DNA of 21,176 nucleotides, taken from the NCBI GenBank assembly GCA_019410445.1, contig DXSO01000002.1, forward strand, positions 1 through 21,176, written 5' to 3'. Source of the stretch: Sutterella sp. GTDB taxonomy: Bacteria; Pseudomonadota; Gammaproteobacteria; Burkholderiales; Burkholderiaceae_F. Below the pieces are notes generated by a model that was not told the DNA's origin, did not search any database, and was given only the letters and a program-made list of their open reading frames with translations. Of this stretch, positions 7,399-15,052 are shown in pieces. A program made the position numbers and the translations under genes. Within the stretch, counting starts at the first letter, position 1. Each line of letters opens with the position of its first letter.

Positions 7399-8160
7399 AT
7401 GTCTACACCACAAAACGCATTGAGTCGTCCCGTATTAACTGTTCGAGTACACGCAGGTCTCAACGCTTCAAGTGTGCTTGCCGGACTGTTTTCTGTAAGC
7501 GGCATGGGATTATTCTGCAGTGCAGACGAATTTTTACAACTTCGTTTTCCCAATGCCGAAGCCACACTTGAAATTAAACCCACCTCGATTTGTGGCATCA
7601 CTGGCGTGACCGCCGTCTTCAAATCCCCGGCAGAGGGTCATGTACATCGAACTCCTGCGGCCATCTTGCAGTACTACGAAAAAGCCTGCACTTTGTCACC
7701 AGCTGCCTTAGAAATTGCTGCCAACATTTGGCTTCTGTTGGCCAAAGCAGAAGCGCGAGTCCACAATGCAAGCCTTGAATCCGTTCACTTTCACGAAGTA
7801 GGGCGCATGACAAATATTCTTGCTGTAGGGCTCATCGCTGAGATTTTTGCCTCCATCAATCCCATTTCCTTCGTTTCCTCAGCCTTACCGCTTGCTGACG
7901 GTACTGTTCGTTGTGCTCACGGCATGGTTCCCAATCCAGCACCAGCCACATTGGCACAACTCGAAGGCGTAGCCGTACGTCCATATGACGGTAACGGTGA
8001 AACCGTCACACCAACAGGACTTGCCATTCTCAAAGGGCTAGGTGCGCAGTTTGGCGCATGGCCTTCAATGCGTATTACTCGTCAAGTAACAGCATTTGCC
8101 CCAGGCAAAACTTTTGAAGGAGCCAATGGCCTCGTTATGGCACTCGGACAACCACTCTGA
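7399..8160 (+). CDS. larC: LarC-like nickel-insertion protein, short divergent form
   Basis: LarC is the CTP-dependent nickel-inserting cyclometallase that finishes the LarA cofactor. Recognisable parts are AKAEARVHNASLESVHFHEVG (about 116-135), LPLADGTVRCAHGMVPNPAPAT (164-184) and GETVTPTGLAILKGLG (200-215). Three things are odd. First, it ends at 253 residues, whereas full LarC is about 400 or more; the C-terminal half (LarC2 in L. plantarum, joined by programmed frameshifting) is absent, and only 88 bases separate the stop from the convergent pgm gene. Second, the usual N-terminal SGxxGDM signature is replaced by VHAGLNASSVLAGLF. Third, there is no histidine-rich loop, only EGHVH. The start ATG 7399 follows larB closely. 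It may be a partner for a LarC2 encoded elsewhere, or a decayed or specialised paralogue. Confidence 0.8.
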   Translation: MSTPQNALSRPVLTVRVHAGLNASSVLAGLFSVSGMGLFCSADEFLQLRFPNAEATLEIKPTSICGITGVTAVFKSPAEGHVHRTPAAILQYYEKACTLSPAALEIAANIWLLLAKAEARVHNASLESVHFHEVGRMTNILAVGLIAEIFASINPISFVSSALPLADGTVRCAHGMVPNPAPATLAQLEGVAVRPYDGNGETVTPTGLAILKGLGAQFGAWPSMRITRQVTAFAPGKTFEGANGLVMALGQPL

Positions 8161-8177
8161 AAATATGCAACAACAAA

Positions 8178-8209
8178 ACGGCGCATTGACTCTATGGTCT
8201 TTGCGCCGT
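8178..8209. terminator. bidirectional terminator between larC and pgm
   Basis: ACGGCGCA and TGCGCCGT, a perfect 8-bp stem with a 16-base loop, lie between the convergent stops of larC (18 bases away) and pgm (40 bases away). On the minus strand the stem is followed by TTTGTTGTTG; on the plus strand by CTTCCTTTG. The T-tract is better for pgm, but it probably serves both genes. Confidence 0.65.
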
Positions 8210-8248
8210 CTTCCTTTGAATCACACCTATTGCGGAAAGTTTTGATTC

Positions 8249-9634
8249 TTAAAACGGAAGTTTTACCGAAGAATCCACCGACAAGATGAACTGAGCAAAA
8301 CGCTCTTTAATTCGTTGCAAAGCCTGTGGAGTGTCCCCTTCAACTCGAATAACCGCCACAGGAGTAGTGTTGGATGAACGAGCCAAAGCAAAACCGTCCT
8401 TGAACTCAACTCGCAATCCGTCAATCAGAATAATGTCTTCAGCATCATCAAATTTAGCTGCCTGACGTAGTTTTTCAATAAAGGCCTTATTTTGACCTTC
8501 TTTCTCAAATTCAATGTGCAGCTCAGGCGTATTCACAGCTGTTGGAAGCGCATCCAAGACAGCGGACGGATTTTCACTGCGACTTAAAATTTCCAGTAAA
8601 CGAGCCGCTGCATATAAACCGTCATCAAAACCCGGCCAACGTCCGTCATTGAAGAACAAATGCCCGCTCATCTCGCCGGCAAACGGAGCCCCCGTCTCAC
8701 GCAAACGGGCTTTCACGAGTGAATGTCCTGTTGCGCTGATCGTTGGTACACCTCCTCGTTCTCGAATCCAAGGAACCAAAGCTCGAGTGCATTTGACGTC
8801 GTAAATAATCTGAGCTCCTGGATGATGCTTAAGGATATCTTCTGCAAAAAGCATCATTTGGCGATCTGGATAGATGATGCTTCCTGTGCGTGTGACAACA
8901 CCCAAACGATCTGCATCACCGTCAAAAGCCAAACCAAGTTCCGCTTCTCCACTCTTGACTGTTTCGATCAAATCGCTGAGATTGGCAGGCTTGCTTGGGT
9001 CTGGATGATGGTGGGGGAAATTGCCATCGACCTCGAAGTACAGCGGCTCGACCTCAACTCCAAGCTCATTGAAAAGACGCGCTGCCAACGGACCTGCCAC
9101 ACCATTGCCGCAATCAACGGCAACTTTCATGGAACGCGCTAGCTTCACATGCCCGCAAATCTTGTCGAGATAGTCCGGCGTTATATCCACCTGTTCGATC
9201 TTGCCCGCGGTCTCTGCTTTGAGAACATCTCCCGCTTCAATCGCATCAGCAATCGCAGCGATTTCATGACCAAACAGAGTCAATCCGCCCAACATCATTT
9301 TTAGACCGTTGTACTCCGACGGGTTGTGTGAACCTGTTACAGCCACCCCTGATCCGCATCCAAAATGATGCGTTGCAAAATAAAGCACCGGCGTCGGCTG
9401 CATGCCAATATCTTTGACATTTACACCAGCCGATGTGATCCCTTGCATGAGCGCAGCAGACAACGACGGTCCGGACAGTCGCCCATCGCGACCGACACAC
9501 ATCGTTCGAATACCCTTGCGAAACGCCCAAGTACCAAGCACCTCGCCAACAGCACGTACCACTTCTTCGGTCAGCGTCTTACCGACAATTCCTCGAATGT
9601 CATAAGCTTTAAAAATAGAACGATCTAGCTGCAT
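8249..9634 (-). CDS. algC: phosphomannomutase/phosphoglucomutase (AlgC-type)
   Basis: Interconverts hexose 1- and 6-phosphates (mannose, glucose), feeding nucleotide sugars for LPS and exopolysaccharide. It has the four hallmark loops of the alpha-D-phosphohexomutase family: phosphoserine S102 in VTGSHNPSEYNG, metal loop DGDADRLG (238-245), sugar loop GEMSGHLFF (320-328) and phosphate loop RSSNTTPVAVIR (419-430). At 461 residues it matches P. aeruginosa AlgC (463). The start is ATG 9634 (MQLDRSIFKAYDIRG), with AAGAGA upstream. The frame stays open another 21 codons but the added Lys/Arg-rich residues do not resemble the family. ManB and PGM names are equally defensible, because substrate preference is not readable from the motifs. 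Confidence 0.93.
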   Translation of the reverse strand: MQLDRSIFKAYDIRGIVGKTLTEEVVRAVGEVLGTWAFRKGIRTMCVGRDGRLSGPSLSAALMQGITSAGVNVKDIGMQPTPVLYFATHHFGCGSGVAVTGSHNPSEYNGLKMMLGGLTLFGHEIAAIADAIEAGDVLKAETAGKIEQVDITPDYLDKICGHVKLARSMKVAVDCGNGVAGPLAARLFNELGVEVEPLYFEVDGNFPHHHPDPSKPANLSDLIETVKSGEAELGLAFDGDADRLGVVTRTGSIIYPDRQMMLFAEDILKHHPGAQIIYDVKCTRALVPWIRERGGVPTISATGHSLVKARLRETGAPFAGEMSGHLFFNDGRWPGFDDGLYAAARLLEILSRSENPSAVLDALPTAVNTPELHIEFEKEGQNKAFIEKLRQAAKFDDAEDIILIDGLRVEFKDGFALARSSNTTPVAVIRVEGDTPQALQRIKERFAQFILSVDSSVKLPF

Positions 9635-9773
9635 ATGAAATCTCTTTTTAAACGCATTCGGTCTTTTTAAAGATTTCCCGAATTGTAGACGGTTCATCTT
9701 TTAGGCATAGACTGATTTTGTTTCAAGGCTTTGCCTTATCCCTCTTTCTGGATTCTGAACATTTAAGCAACGT

Positions 9774-9803
9774 GCTTGATGCGCGCAAAGACGAGCATCA
9801 AGC
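9774..9803. repeat. inverted repeat in the pgm/aspS divergent region
   Basis: GCTTGATG and CATCAAGC, a perfect 8-bp repeat with a 14-base spacer, 102 bases upstream of aspS and 140 bases upstream of pgm. It is followed by the A+T-rich ATTAAAATATTG. It could be an operator or a hairpin in a leader transcript. Confidence 0.35.
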
Positions 9804-9858
9804 ATTAAAATATTGCCTCGTTGTGTAAAAGCTGAGCCGTGACCAGTGTGTGCGGCAA

Positions 9859-9873
9859 GGTCCAATTCGGACC
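9859..9873 (+). repeat. leader hairpin before aspS
   Basis: GGTCC, AATTC, GGACC: a perfect 5-bp stem with a 5-base loop, 31 bases before the aspS start codon and so probably in the 5' leader. It is short; its role is unknown. Confidence 0.3.
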
Positions 9874-9904
9874 AAAACAGAGAAAATAGGAAACCGGAGC
9901 AATT

Positions 9905-11707
9905 ATGCGTACCACATATTGTGGCTTGGTCGACGAAAAACTGATCGGCCAGACTGTCACCCTATATGGGTGGGCTCATCGTCGTCGCGATCACGGCGGC
10001 GTGATTTTTATTGATTTGCGCGACCGTGAAGGTCTTGTGCAGGTGGTTTGCGATCCGGATCGCCCCGATGTATTCGCCACTGCAGACAAGGTTCGCAATG
10101 AATTCTGTCTTGCTGTGGTCGGCACCGTGCGCGCCCGTCCTGAGGGCACCAAAAACGAGCATCTGATTTCTGGCGGTGTTGAAGTTCTTTGCCAGAAACT
10201 TGAAATTCTGAACCCGTCTCTGCCCCCTCCCTTCCAGTTGGATGACGATACAGTAAGCGAATCCGCTCGTCTGACTTATCGTGTACTCGATCTGCGCCGC
10301 CAGCAAATGCAGCGCAATCTGAAGTTGCGCTTTAAAGTCACTCAAGCGTTCCGTCACTTCCTTGACGAACATGGCTTTATCGACATCGAAACGCCGTTCT
10401 TGACGAAGTCCACCCCTGAAGGCGCCCGCGACTATCTTGTGCCTTCTCGTACAATGGACGGCCATTTCTTTGCCCTGCCGCAGTCTCCGCAGCTCTTCAA
10501 ACAGCTTTTGATGGTTGCCGGTTTTGACCGTTACTATCAGATCGTAAAGTGCTTCCGAGACGAAGATCTTCGCGCTGACCGCCAGCCCGAATTCACTCAG
10601 GTCGATATTGAAACCTCTTTCCTGAAGGAAGAAGAAATCCGCGAGATCATGGAAAGCCTGATTCGTCGCGTTTTCAAGCAAGTTCTCGATGTGGATCTAG
10701 CTGCCGACGGCGAACGTTTCCTCGTAATGCCTTATAAACAGGCCATGGCCGATTACGGTTCTGACAAACCCGATCTTCGCGTTAAGCTCAAGCTTGTCGA
10801 AGTGACGGATATCGTTGCCGACAGTGGCTTCAAGGTCTTTACGGCTGTTAAGTCCCTGCATAACGGCAAGGTTGTTGCCTTGCGCGTTCCTGGGGCTGCT
10901 GCTATGCCGCGTTCCGAAATTGACGGCTACACGGAATTTGTCAAGATCTACGGAGCCAAGGGTCTTGCCTATATCAAGATCAACGATGTTTCTGCCGGCC
11001 GAGAAGGCATGCAGGGGCCCGTGGTAAAGAACCTCTCCGACGAAGTCGTCGCCAAATTGGTAGAAGTTACGGGTGCACAGTCCGGCGATGTGATCTTCTT
11101 TGGTGCCGACAAAGCCAAGATTGTCTACGACAGCCTCGGCGCTTTGCGTCTGAAGATTGGTCACAGCGAATTTGGCAAGAAGCACGGTCTCTTCGAAGCT
11201 GGTTGGCGTCCGCTCTGGGTTGTCGACTTCCCGATGTTCGAGTACTCCGAAGAAGATGATCGCTGGGTTGCTTGTCACCATCCGTTCACATGTCCGAAGG
11301 ATGAATGCGTGGATATGCTTGAAAGCGATCCCGAGCACTGCTACGCCAAGGCCTACGACATGGTCTTGAATGGTTGGGAAATCGGTGGTGGTTCCGTTCG
11401 TATCCATCGCGCTGATGTCCAAAGCAAGGTCTTCAGTGCTCTGAAGATCGGCCCCGAAGAGGCTAAACTCAAGTTCGGATTCTTGCTTGATGCTCTTCAA
11501 TTCGGAGCTCCTCCGCACGGTGGCATTGCCTTCGGTCTGGATCGCATTGTGACGATGATGACTGGTGCTCCCTCCATTCGTGATGTGATCGCCTTCCCGA
11601 AGACTCAGCGTGCTCAGTGTCTGCTTACTGGCGCTCCGAGCCCTGTGGATGAAAAGCAACTGCGTGAATTGCACATTCGTCTGCGCAACGAACAAAAGAA
11701 AGACTAA
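9905..11707 (+). CDS. aspS: aspartate--tRNA ligase, bacterial type, probably non-discriminating (AspRS)
   Basis: Class IIb synthetase that attaches Asp to tRNA-Asp, and probably to tRNA-Asn. Domain order is the N-terminal OB anticodon-binding domain (about 1-105), the catalytic core, an inserted GAD domain (about 290-420), and the rest of the core. Visible motifs are FLTKSTPEGARDYLVPSR with the flipping loop, motif 2 FRDEDLRADRQPEFTQ (about 217-232), and motif 3 GGIAFGLDRI (about 539-548). Length is 600 residues, normal for bacteria. H30 (RRRDHGG) and G81 (RPEGTKN) correspond to H31/G82 of the P. aeruginosa enzyme, the pair linked to relaxed tRNA specificity; the E. coli enzyme has different residues there. 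The start ATG 9905 follows GGAG by 6 bases. A strong terminator follows. Confidence 0.97.
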   Translation: MRTTYCGLVDEKLIGQTVTLYGWAHRRRDHGGVIFIDLRDREGLVQVVCDPDRPDVFATADKVRNEFCLAVVGTVRARPEGTKNEHLISGGVEVLCQKLEILNPSLPPPFQLDDDTVSESARLTYRVLDLRRQQMQRNLKLRFKVTQAFRHFLDEHGFIDIETPFLTKSTPEGARDYLVPSRTMDGHFFALPQSPQLFKQLLMVAGFDRYYQIVKCFRDEDLRADRQPEFTQVDIETSFLKEEEIREIMESLIRRVFKQVLDVDLAADGERFLVMPYKQAMADYGSDKPDLRVKLKLVEVTDIVADSGFKVFTAVKSLHNGKVVALRVPGAAAMPRSEIDGYTEFVKIYGAKGLAYIKINDVSAGREGMQGPVVKNLSDEVVAKLVEVTGAQSGDVIFFGADKAKIVYDSLGALRLKIGHSEFGKKHGLFEAGWRPLWVVDFPMFEYSEEDDRWVACHHPFTCPKDECVDMLESDPEHCYAKAYDMVLNGWEIGGGSVRIHRADVQSKVFSALKIGPEEAKLKFGFLLDALQFGAPPHGGIAFGLDRIVTMMTGAPSIRDVIAFPKTQRAQCLLTGAPSPVDEKQLRELHIRLRNEQKKD

Positions 11708-11721
11708 TCCTGCTTTTGTTC

Positions 11722-11749
11722 CATGAACGGAATACATATTCCGTTCATG
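11722..11749. repeat. perfect 13-bp inverted repeat after aspS
   Basis: Arms CATGAACGGAATA and TATTCCGTTCATG are perfectly complementary, separated by only two bases (CA), starting 14 bases after the aspS stop and ending 2 bases before the terminator stem. The 2-base centre means the closing pairs would open into a small loop. It has no T-tract of its own, so it looks distinct from the terminator that follows. Confidence 0.75.
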
Positions 11750-11751
11750 CG

Positions 11752-11788
11752 AAAAAGCCCGACAAAGATCTCTTTGCCGGGCTTTTTT
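11752..11788 (+). terminator. rho-independent terminator of aspS
   Basis: AAAAAGCCCG-A-CAAAGA, a 2-base turn, TCTTTG-C-CGGGC then TTTTTT. The stem is long with one internal mismatch. It is strong on the plus strand, and its A-run would also allow function on the minus strand. Confidence 0.93.
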
Positions 11789-11844
11789 CATGCAATCGGA
11801 AACAAAATCACTGAATCAGCTTGAAAGACTGCCGTTATACTTCT

Positions 11845-11880
11845 CTAGGATTTATCTTCTGTCGCCGATTTCACTCCTAG
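11845..11880. promoter_or_regulatory. spaced inverted repeat upstream of the XRE regulator
   Basis: CTAGGA and TCCTAG half-sites separated by 24 bases, ending 22 bases before the regulator's start codon. The placement would suit autoregulation by the adjacent helix-turn-helix protein, but 6-bp arms are weak evidence. Confidence 0.25.
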
Positions 11881-11902
11881 GGATCTTCGCTTTTCAACAA
11901 TA

Positions 11903-12283
11903 ATGGCCCTCACTACAACCAAACAGCGCCGAGCCATCGGAGAGCGCCTCGCTCAAGAACGCAACAGACTCAATTACACAGAACTGCAGATTGCACAGCT
12001 ACTCGGTGTTCAGTTAGACGTTTATGTGCAATATGAAACCGGAGAAGCCGATCCAGGCATCTTCAGCATGCAACGTCTCTATGCGATTGGCTTTGACGTG
12101 ATGTTTATCATCACTGGCGATCGTTATCGTCCTGTACAAGAAGAAAGCGAGCTTCTTCGCCGCTTCCGAGAACTGTCACTGCGTGGTAAAACTTCTGTGT
12201 TCATGACTTTGGATGCCCTTGAACGTTTAGCTCCGAATCTCAAAGAAAACATCAAAAAGAAAATCCGAGACACGTTGCACTGA
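11903..12283 (+). CDS. XRE-family helix-turn-helix transcriptional regulator
   Basis: A small 126-residue cytoplasmic DNA-binding protein. The Cro/C1-type helix-turn-helix domain spans about residues 8-66: IGERLAQERNRLNYTELQIAQLLGVQLDVYVQYETGEADPG shows the five-helix pattern with the YETG segment of the family. It continues as LYAIGFDVMFIITGDRYRP, common in phage-repressor-like XRE proteins. The C-terminal 50 residues (ELLRRFRELSLRGKTSV...) are helical and charged and could serve dimerisation. The ATG at 11903 has no strong ribosome site (CAACAATA). It stands between aspS and the AsmA gene with no phage genes nearby, so it is probably a resident regulator. Its target is unknown. Confidence 0.82.
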   Translation: MALTTTKQRRAIGERLAQERNRLNYTELQIAQLLGVQLDVYVQYETGEADPGIFSMQRLYAIGFDVMFIITGDRYRPVQEESELLRRFRELSLRGKTSVFMTLDALERLAPNLKENIKKKIRDTLH

Positions 12284-12338
12284 CTCACTTTTATTCACTT
12301 AGCCATTAGGTTACGACAAGATGGTTAGTTGCTGATTG

Positions 12339-12359
12339 ATCTTTGCACACAACAAAGAT
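12339..12359. repeat. hairpin between the regulator and the AsmA gene
   Basis: ATCTTTG, a 7-base loop, CAAAGAT: a perfect 7-bp stem, 55 bases after the regulator stop. It lacks a T-run, so it is a weak terminator candidate at most. Confidence 0.3.
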
Positions 12360-12489
12360 TTCCGATTCAATGCTCGTCACCCCTGAACTCTGCGCCTGAA
12401 AAACAACAGTTCTTTTAAAGAAAGCAGAGAAAGAGCGAGCCGACAATGGACAAATGTGGCAAACTGCTAGTCTGTTGAGTTCGCTAGTC

Positions 12490-14916
12490 ATGTACCTAAC
12501 TACCATACCTCGCATCGTGCGCCTTATCCTGGCGTTTGTTGTTTTTTTCTTTGTGTTGGCGGTTGCAGTCGTCGGCACGCTTTTTTATGTCCTAGACGAA
12601 AAGACCGTCAAGTCGACAATCGAGGCATATGCCAAAGAAGCTCTAAACGCTTCGGTAGAGTATGAGGGAAGTGTTGAATTAAAACATCTCACATCATTGA
12701 AGGTTCGCATTCCGGCACTTCACTTCACTGATCTTTCCTCCGGTGAAGAAATCGGTTCAATTGACGGTGCACAAGCCGACGTTGCTCTTTGGTCTGCTCT
12801 GCTCGGAGCAGTCAATGTCAATTCCATTACTATCTCTGGCGCACGACTTACACTGAATGTTCCGCATGCAAATGGAGATTCTCTTTTTGATGAAGCCTTC
12901 GGTTCTGTCCGTTTCCCGGAAAATCTTCGTGTCTCGCAATTCCATCTCAACCAGGCTCAAATCAATTTGAAGACCGGAACACAAGAAACGATACGTTCTT
13001 GGAAAATTTCTGCACTCTCACTTTCCATGGGGCGTCTTTCTCCCGAAATGACCACCCCCTTTGAGCTCTCGGCTCATTTTGAAGCGACTGAGAACTCACC
13101 TCAAAAAGAAATCACTCCTGAAACTATTACTGAAAACGCAAGCGACCAAGCTACTTCTGCTTCCAATTCAGCCTCTAGCACGGTGCCATCTGAAGTCCCA
13201 CTGCCTGCCTCATCAGAAGTCCCAGAAGCAGCTTTTGAGACAACTCCGGAATCGTCAAATGTCGATCATCCAGCAGAAGGTGTGACCATTGAGAAGACAC
13301 CTGACATTGAAACAACAGAACCTCCTTCTGCTGACTATATTGATCTTCCAAATACGCCGGAAATTCCTCAATCTTCGACTTCGACCCCTGCTGAGGAGGA
13401 GCAACAAAGCGTTTGGAATCTTCATTTCATCCGAGAAGCATTTGCTCAGGAGTACCTCACAGAAGCTAGTGAAACATTCGTTAGCTTTGATCCGGCAACT
13501 CTTTCTGGAGATCTGTCAGCCAAAGGCACTTTGACTCTTTCCGTGACTGATCGCTATGTGATGTTTGAAGACATCAGTTTTGCTGGCGAAATCAGTAATA
13601 AAGGCATTCTTTGGACAACGGTGGCAAAAGCGGATCGTATCCGTTTCAAAGGCAATGAGCTGTCGGGTAGCAATCTCACGGCTGCTTTGTCTCAACCAAA
13701 TGACACAACCGGAGACATTCATCTCGGAGCCGTTGACTTCCGAGTGCGTCCTGGAATTCTGGAAAGTCCTGAAATGCGATTCTCCCGAACGGAAGAGCGT
13801 GGCAGTCGAGTCAACACGTTTGAAATCGCCAGTTCCGTTCGCGCTGATCTATCTGCAAAAACAGCCGATCTCGACAATTTAGCGGCACGTGTCAGCATCA
13901 CTGGAGACGAAAATCTTCCAACAGACTTTAATGCTTCTGTTACCGGTTTCATCAAAGCTGATTTCAACCGTAACGAAGCTCAGGTTGGATTATCAGGTGA
14001 TTTTGCCGGTGCGCCTATCTCCTTCAACGGTACTGTAAACAACGCGACTGCTCGCCCTACATTTGAAGGCGAGCTAATGATCGGCGAAATAAATCGTGAC
14101 ACTTTGCCCGGAGCCGAAATACTGGCTTGGATGCATCGTTTTGATTTTTCTGGTGCATTACGCATCAGTCACATTACCGCTGCTGGCGTAAGCGCGACAC
14201 AATTACACGGCACCCTCTCCATCAAAGAGGGCAAAGCCGTTATTGATTCACTTGTCGTCAACACTGCCGAAGGGCGTTTATTTGGTACTTTTGAACTCTC
14301 GGAAGACACATCTTGGCTCTTTAACGGTCGTGTGGATGGCGTATCGCTTGATAAGTTCATTTCGCCCATGGCAGGTGCATCTCCCGTCGAAGGCATTAGC
14401 AATGGAGATCTCACCCTTGCAGGCAAAGGTTTTGCACCTGAAAACCTCAGCGGTACGGCTCAACTGCGCATATTACGTCCCGCTTATATTGGGTTGGATG
14501 CTTCCGCCGTACGCAGTCACTTAGTCTCCAATACCGACACTGCGCTGATTACTCGTCAAGGTGCCCGTACAGATCTCGATGAAGCAACACTTTCAATCAC
14601 GCTCAACAACAATACATTGTCGCTTACGGATGTTGTGGCTCGTTCTGTGTATGTTCGTACAAAATCCGAGATTGCTATTGACCTATCAAACGGCACACTC
14701 AGTGGCACATCAAGCATTAACTTCGCTCCGCAGCAGGGAATACCATCCATCCATTTGGCATCAACGATCTCAGGTAACGGTACCTCTCCAGTTTGGTCAT
14801 TCGACTGGCAAAAATCCATCGCTGCACTTCAGCGTGCGCAAGGCAAGTCAGTTCTGACCGAGAAAAAAGAGGAAAAGAGCATTTGGCAAAGCGTGAAAGA
14901 TTTCTTTAATTTCTAG
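12490..14916 (+). CDS. AsmA-family envelope protein with disordered insert
   Basis: A large inner-membrane-anchored periplasmic protein. AsmA-family proteins are bridge-like, beta-rich proteins tied to outer-membrane lipid and protein homeostasis. A short N-terminus (YLTTIPRIVR) precedes one transmembrane segment (about 9-38), then repeated beta-strand segments. The C-terminal AsmA core (about 540-790) has VDGVSLDKFISPMAGASP, ISNGDLTLAGKGFAPENLSGTAQL and a final Ser/Asn-rich beta region, ending in WQSVKDFFNF. Residues about 196-307 form a Ser/Thr/Pro/Glu-rich, low-complexity linker that probably is unfolded and splits the N-terminal AsmA part from the rest. ATG 12490 is chosen because it gives a typical short cytosolic head (808 residues). 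ATG 12454 (820 residues) is equally open, and neither has a good ribosome site. A strong terminator follows. Confidence 0.82.
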   Translation: MYLTTIPRIVRLILAFVVFFFVLAVAVVGTLFYVLDEKTVKSTIEAYAKEALNASVEYEGSVELKHLTSLKVRIPALHFTDLSSGEEIGSIDGAQADVALWSALLGAVNVNSITISGARLTLNVPHANGDSLFDEAFGSVRFPENLRVSQFHLNQAQINLKTGTQETIRSWKISALSLSMGRLSPEMTTPFELSAHFEATENSPQKEITPETITENASDQATSASNSASSTVPSEVPLPASSEVPEAAFETTPESSNVDHPAEGVTIEKTPDIETTEPPSADYIDLPNTPEIPQSSTSTPAEEEQQSVWNLHFIREAFAQEYLTEASETFVSFDPATLSGDLSAKGTLTLSVTDRYVMFEDISFAGEISNKGILWTTVAKADRIRFKGNELSGSNLTAALSQPNDTTGDIHLGAVDFRVRPGILESPEMRFSRTEERGSRVNTFEIASSVRADLSAKTADLDNLAARVSITGDENLPTDFNASVTGFIKADFNRNEAQVGLSGDFAGAPISFNGTVNNATARPTFEGELMIGEINRDTLPGAEILAWMHRFDFSGALRISHITAAGVSATQLHGTLSIKEGKAVIDSLVVNTAEGRLFGTFELSEDTSWLFNGRVDGVSLDKFISPMAGASPVEGISNGDLTLAGKGFAPENLSGTAQLRILRPAYIGLDASAVRSHLVSNTDTALITRQGARTDLDEATLSITLNNNTLSLTDVVARSVYVRTKSEIAIDLSNGTLSGTSSINFAPQQGIPSIHLASTISGNGTSPVWSFDWQKSIAALQRAQGKSVLTEKKEEKSIWQSVKDFFNF

Positions 14917-14933
14917 ACTTGCTTATGCTTTAC

Positions 14934-14961
14934 GGGCGAATCAGTGATTCGCCCTTTTTTT
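14934..14961 (+). terminator. rho-independent terminator of the AsmA gene
   Basis: GGGCGAATCA, G, TGATTCGCCC then seven Ts. The repeat is perfect over 10 bp and begins 17 bases after the stop codon. Confidence 0.95.
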
Positions 14962-14989
14962 ACACTACTTACCAACTAATACTTTCCTC

Positions 14990-15025
14990 AAAAAATCATC
15001 CCAGAGGCAAACTTCCTCTGGGATG
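14990..15025 (-). terminator. rho-independent terminator of the nos-ccm cluster
   Basis: On the minus strand: CATCCCAGAGG, a 7-base loop, CCTCTGGGATG, then ATTTTTTG. The stem is a perfect 11 bp. It lies 27 bases after the tlpA stop and ends the leftward cluster, facing the AsmA terminator about 30 bases away. Confidence 0.95.
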
Positions 15026-15052
15026 AGGTATCCGTAGCTTTTGTCAGACAGA

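Noticed and set aside
7399..8248. Programmed frameshift restoring a full LarC, as in L. plantarum larC1/larC2
   Set aside because: Only 88 bases lie between the larC stop and the convergent pgm stop, and they contain a terminator hairpin. There is no room for a LarC2 region in any frame.
9962..10681. 239-codon open frame on the minus strand
   Set aside because: Antisense to the N-terminal part of aspS, with no family resemblance.
10697..11791. 364-codon open frame on the minus strand
   Set aside because: It lies opposite the certain aspS gene and crosses the aspS terminator. No recognisable motif; a codon-bias shadow.
11708..11902. Attachment site or mobile-element end suggested by the perfect inverted repeat near a phage-repressor-like gene
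   Set aside because: No integrase, transposase, tRNA gene or direct-repeat target duplication is visible nearby, and the flanking genes are ordinary chromosomal ones.
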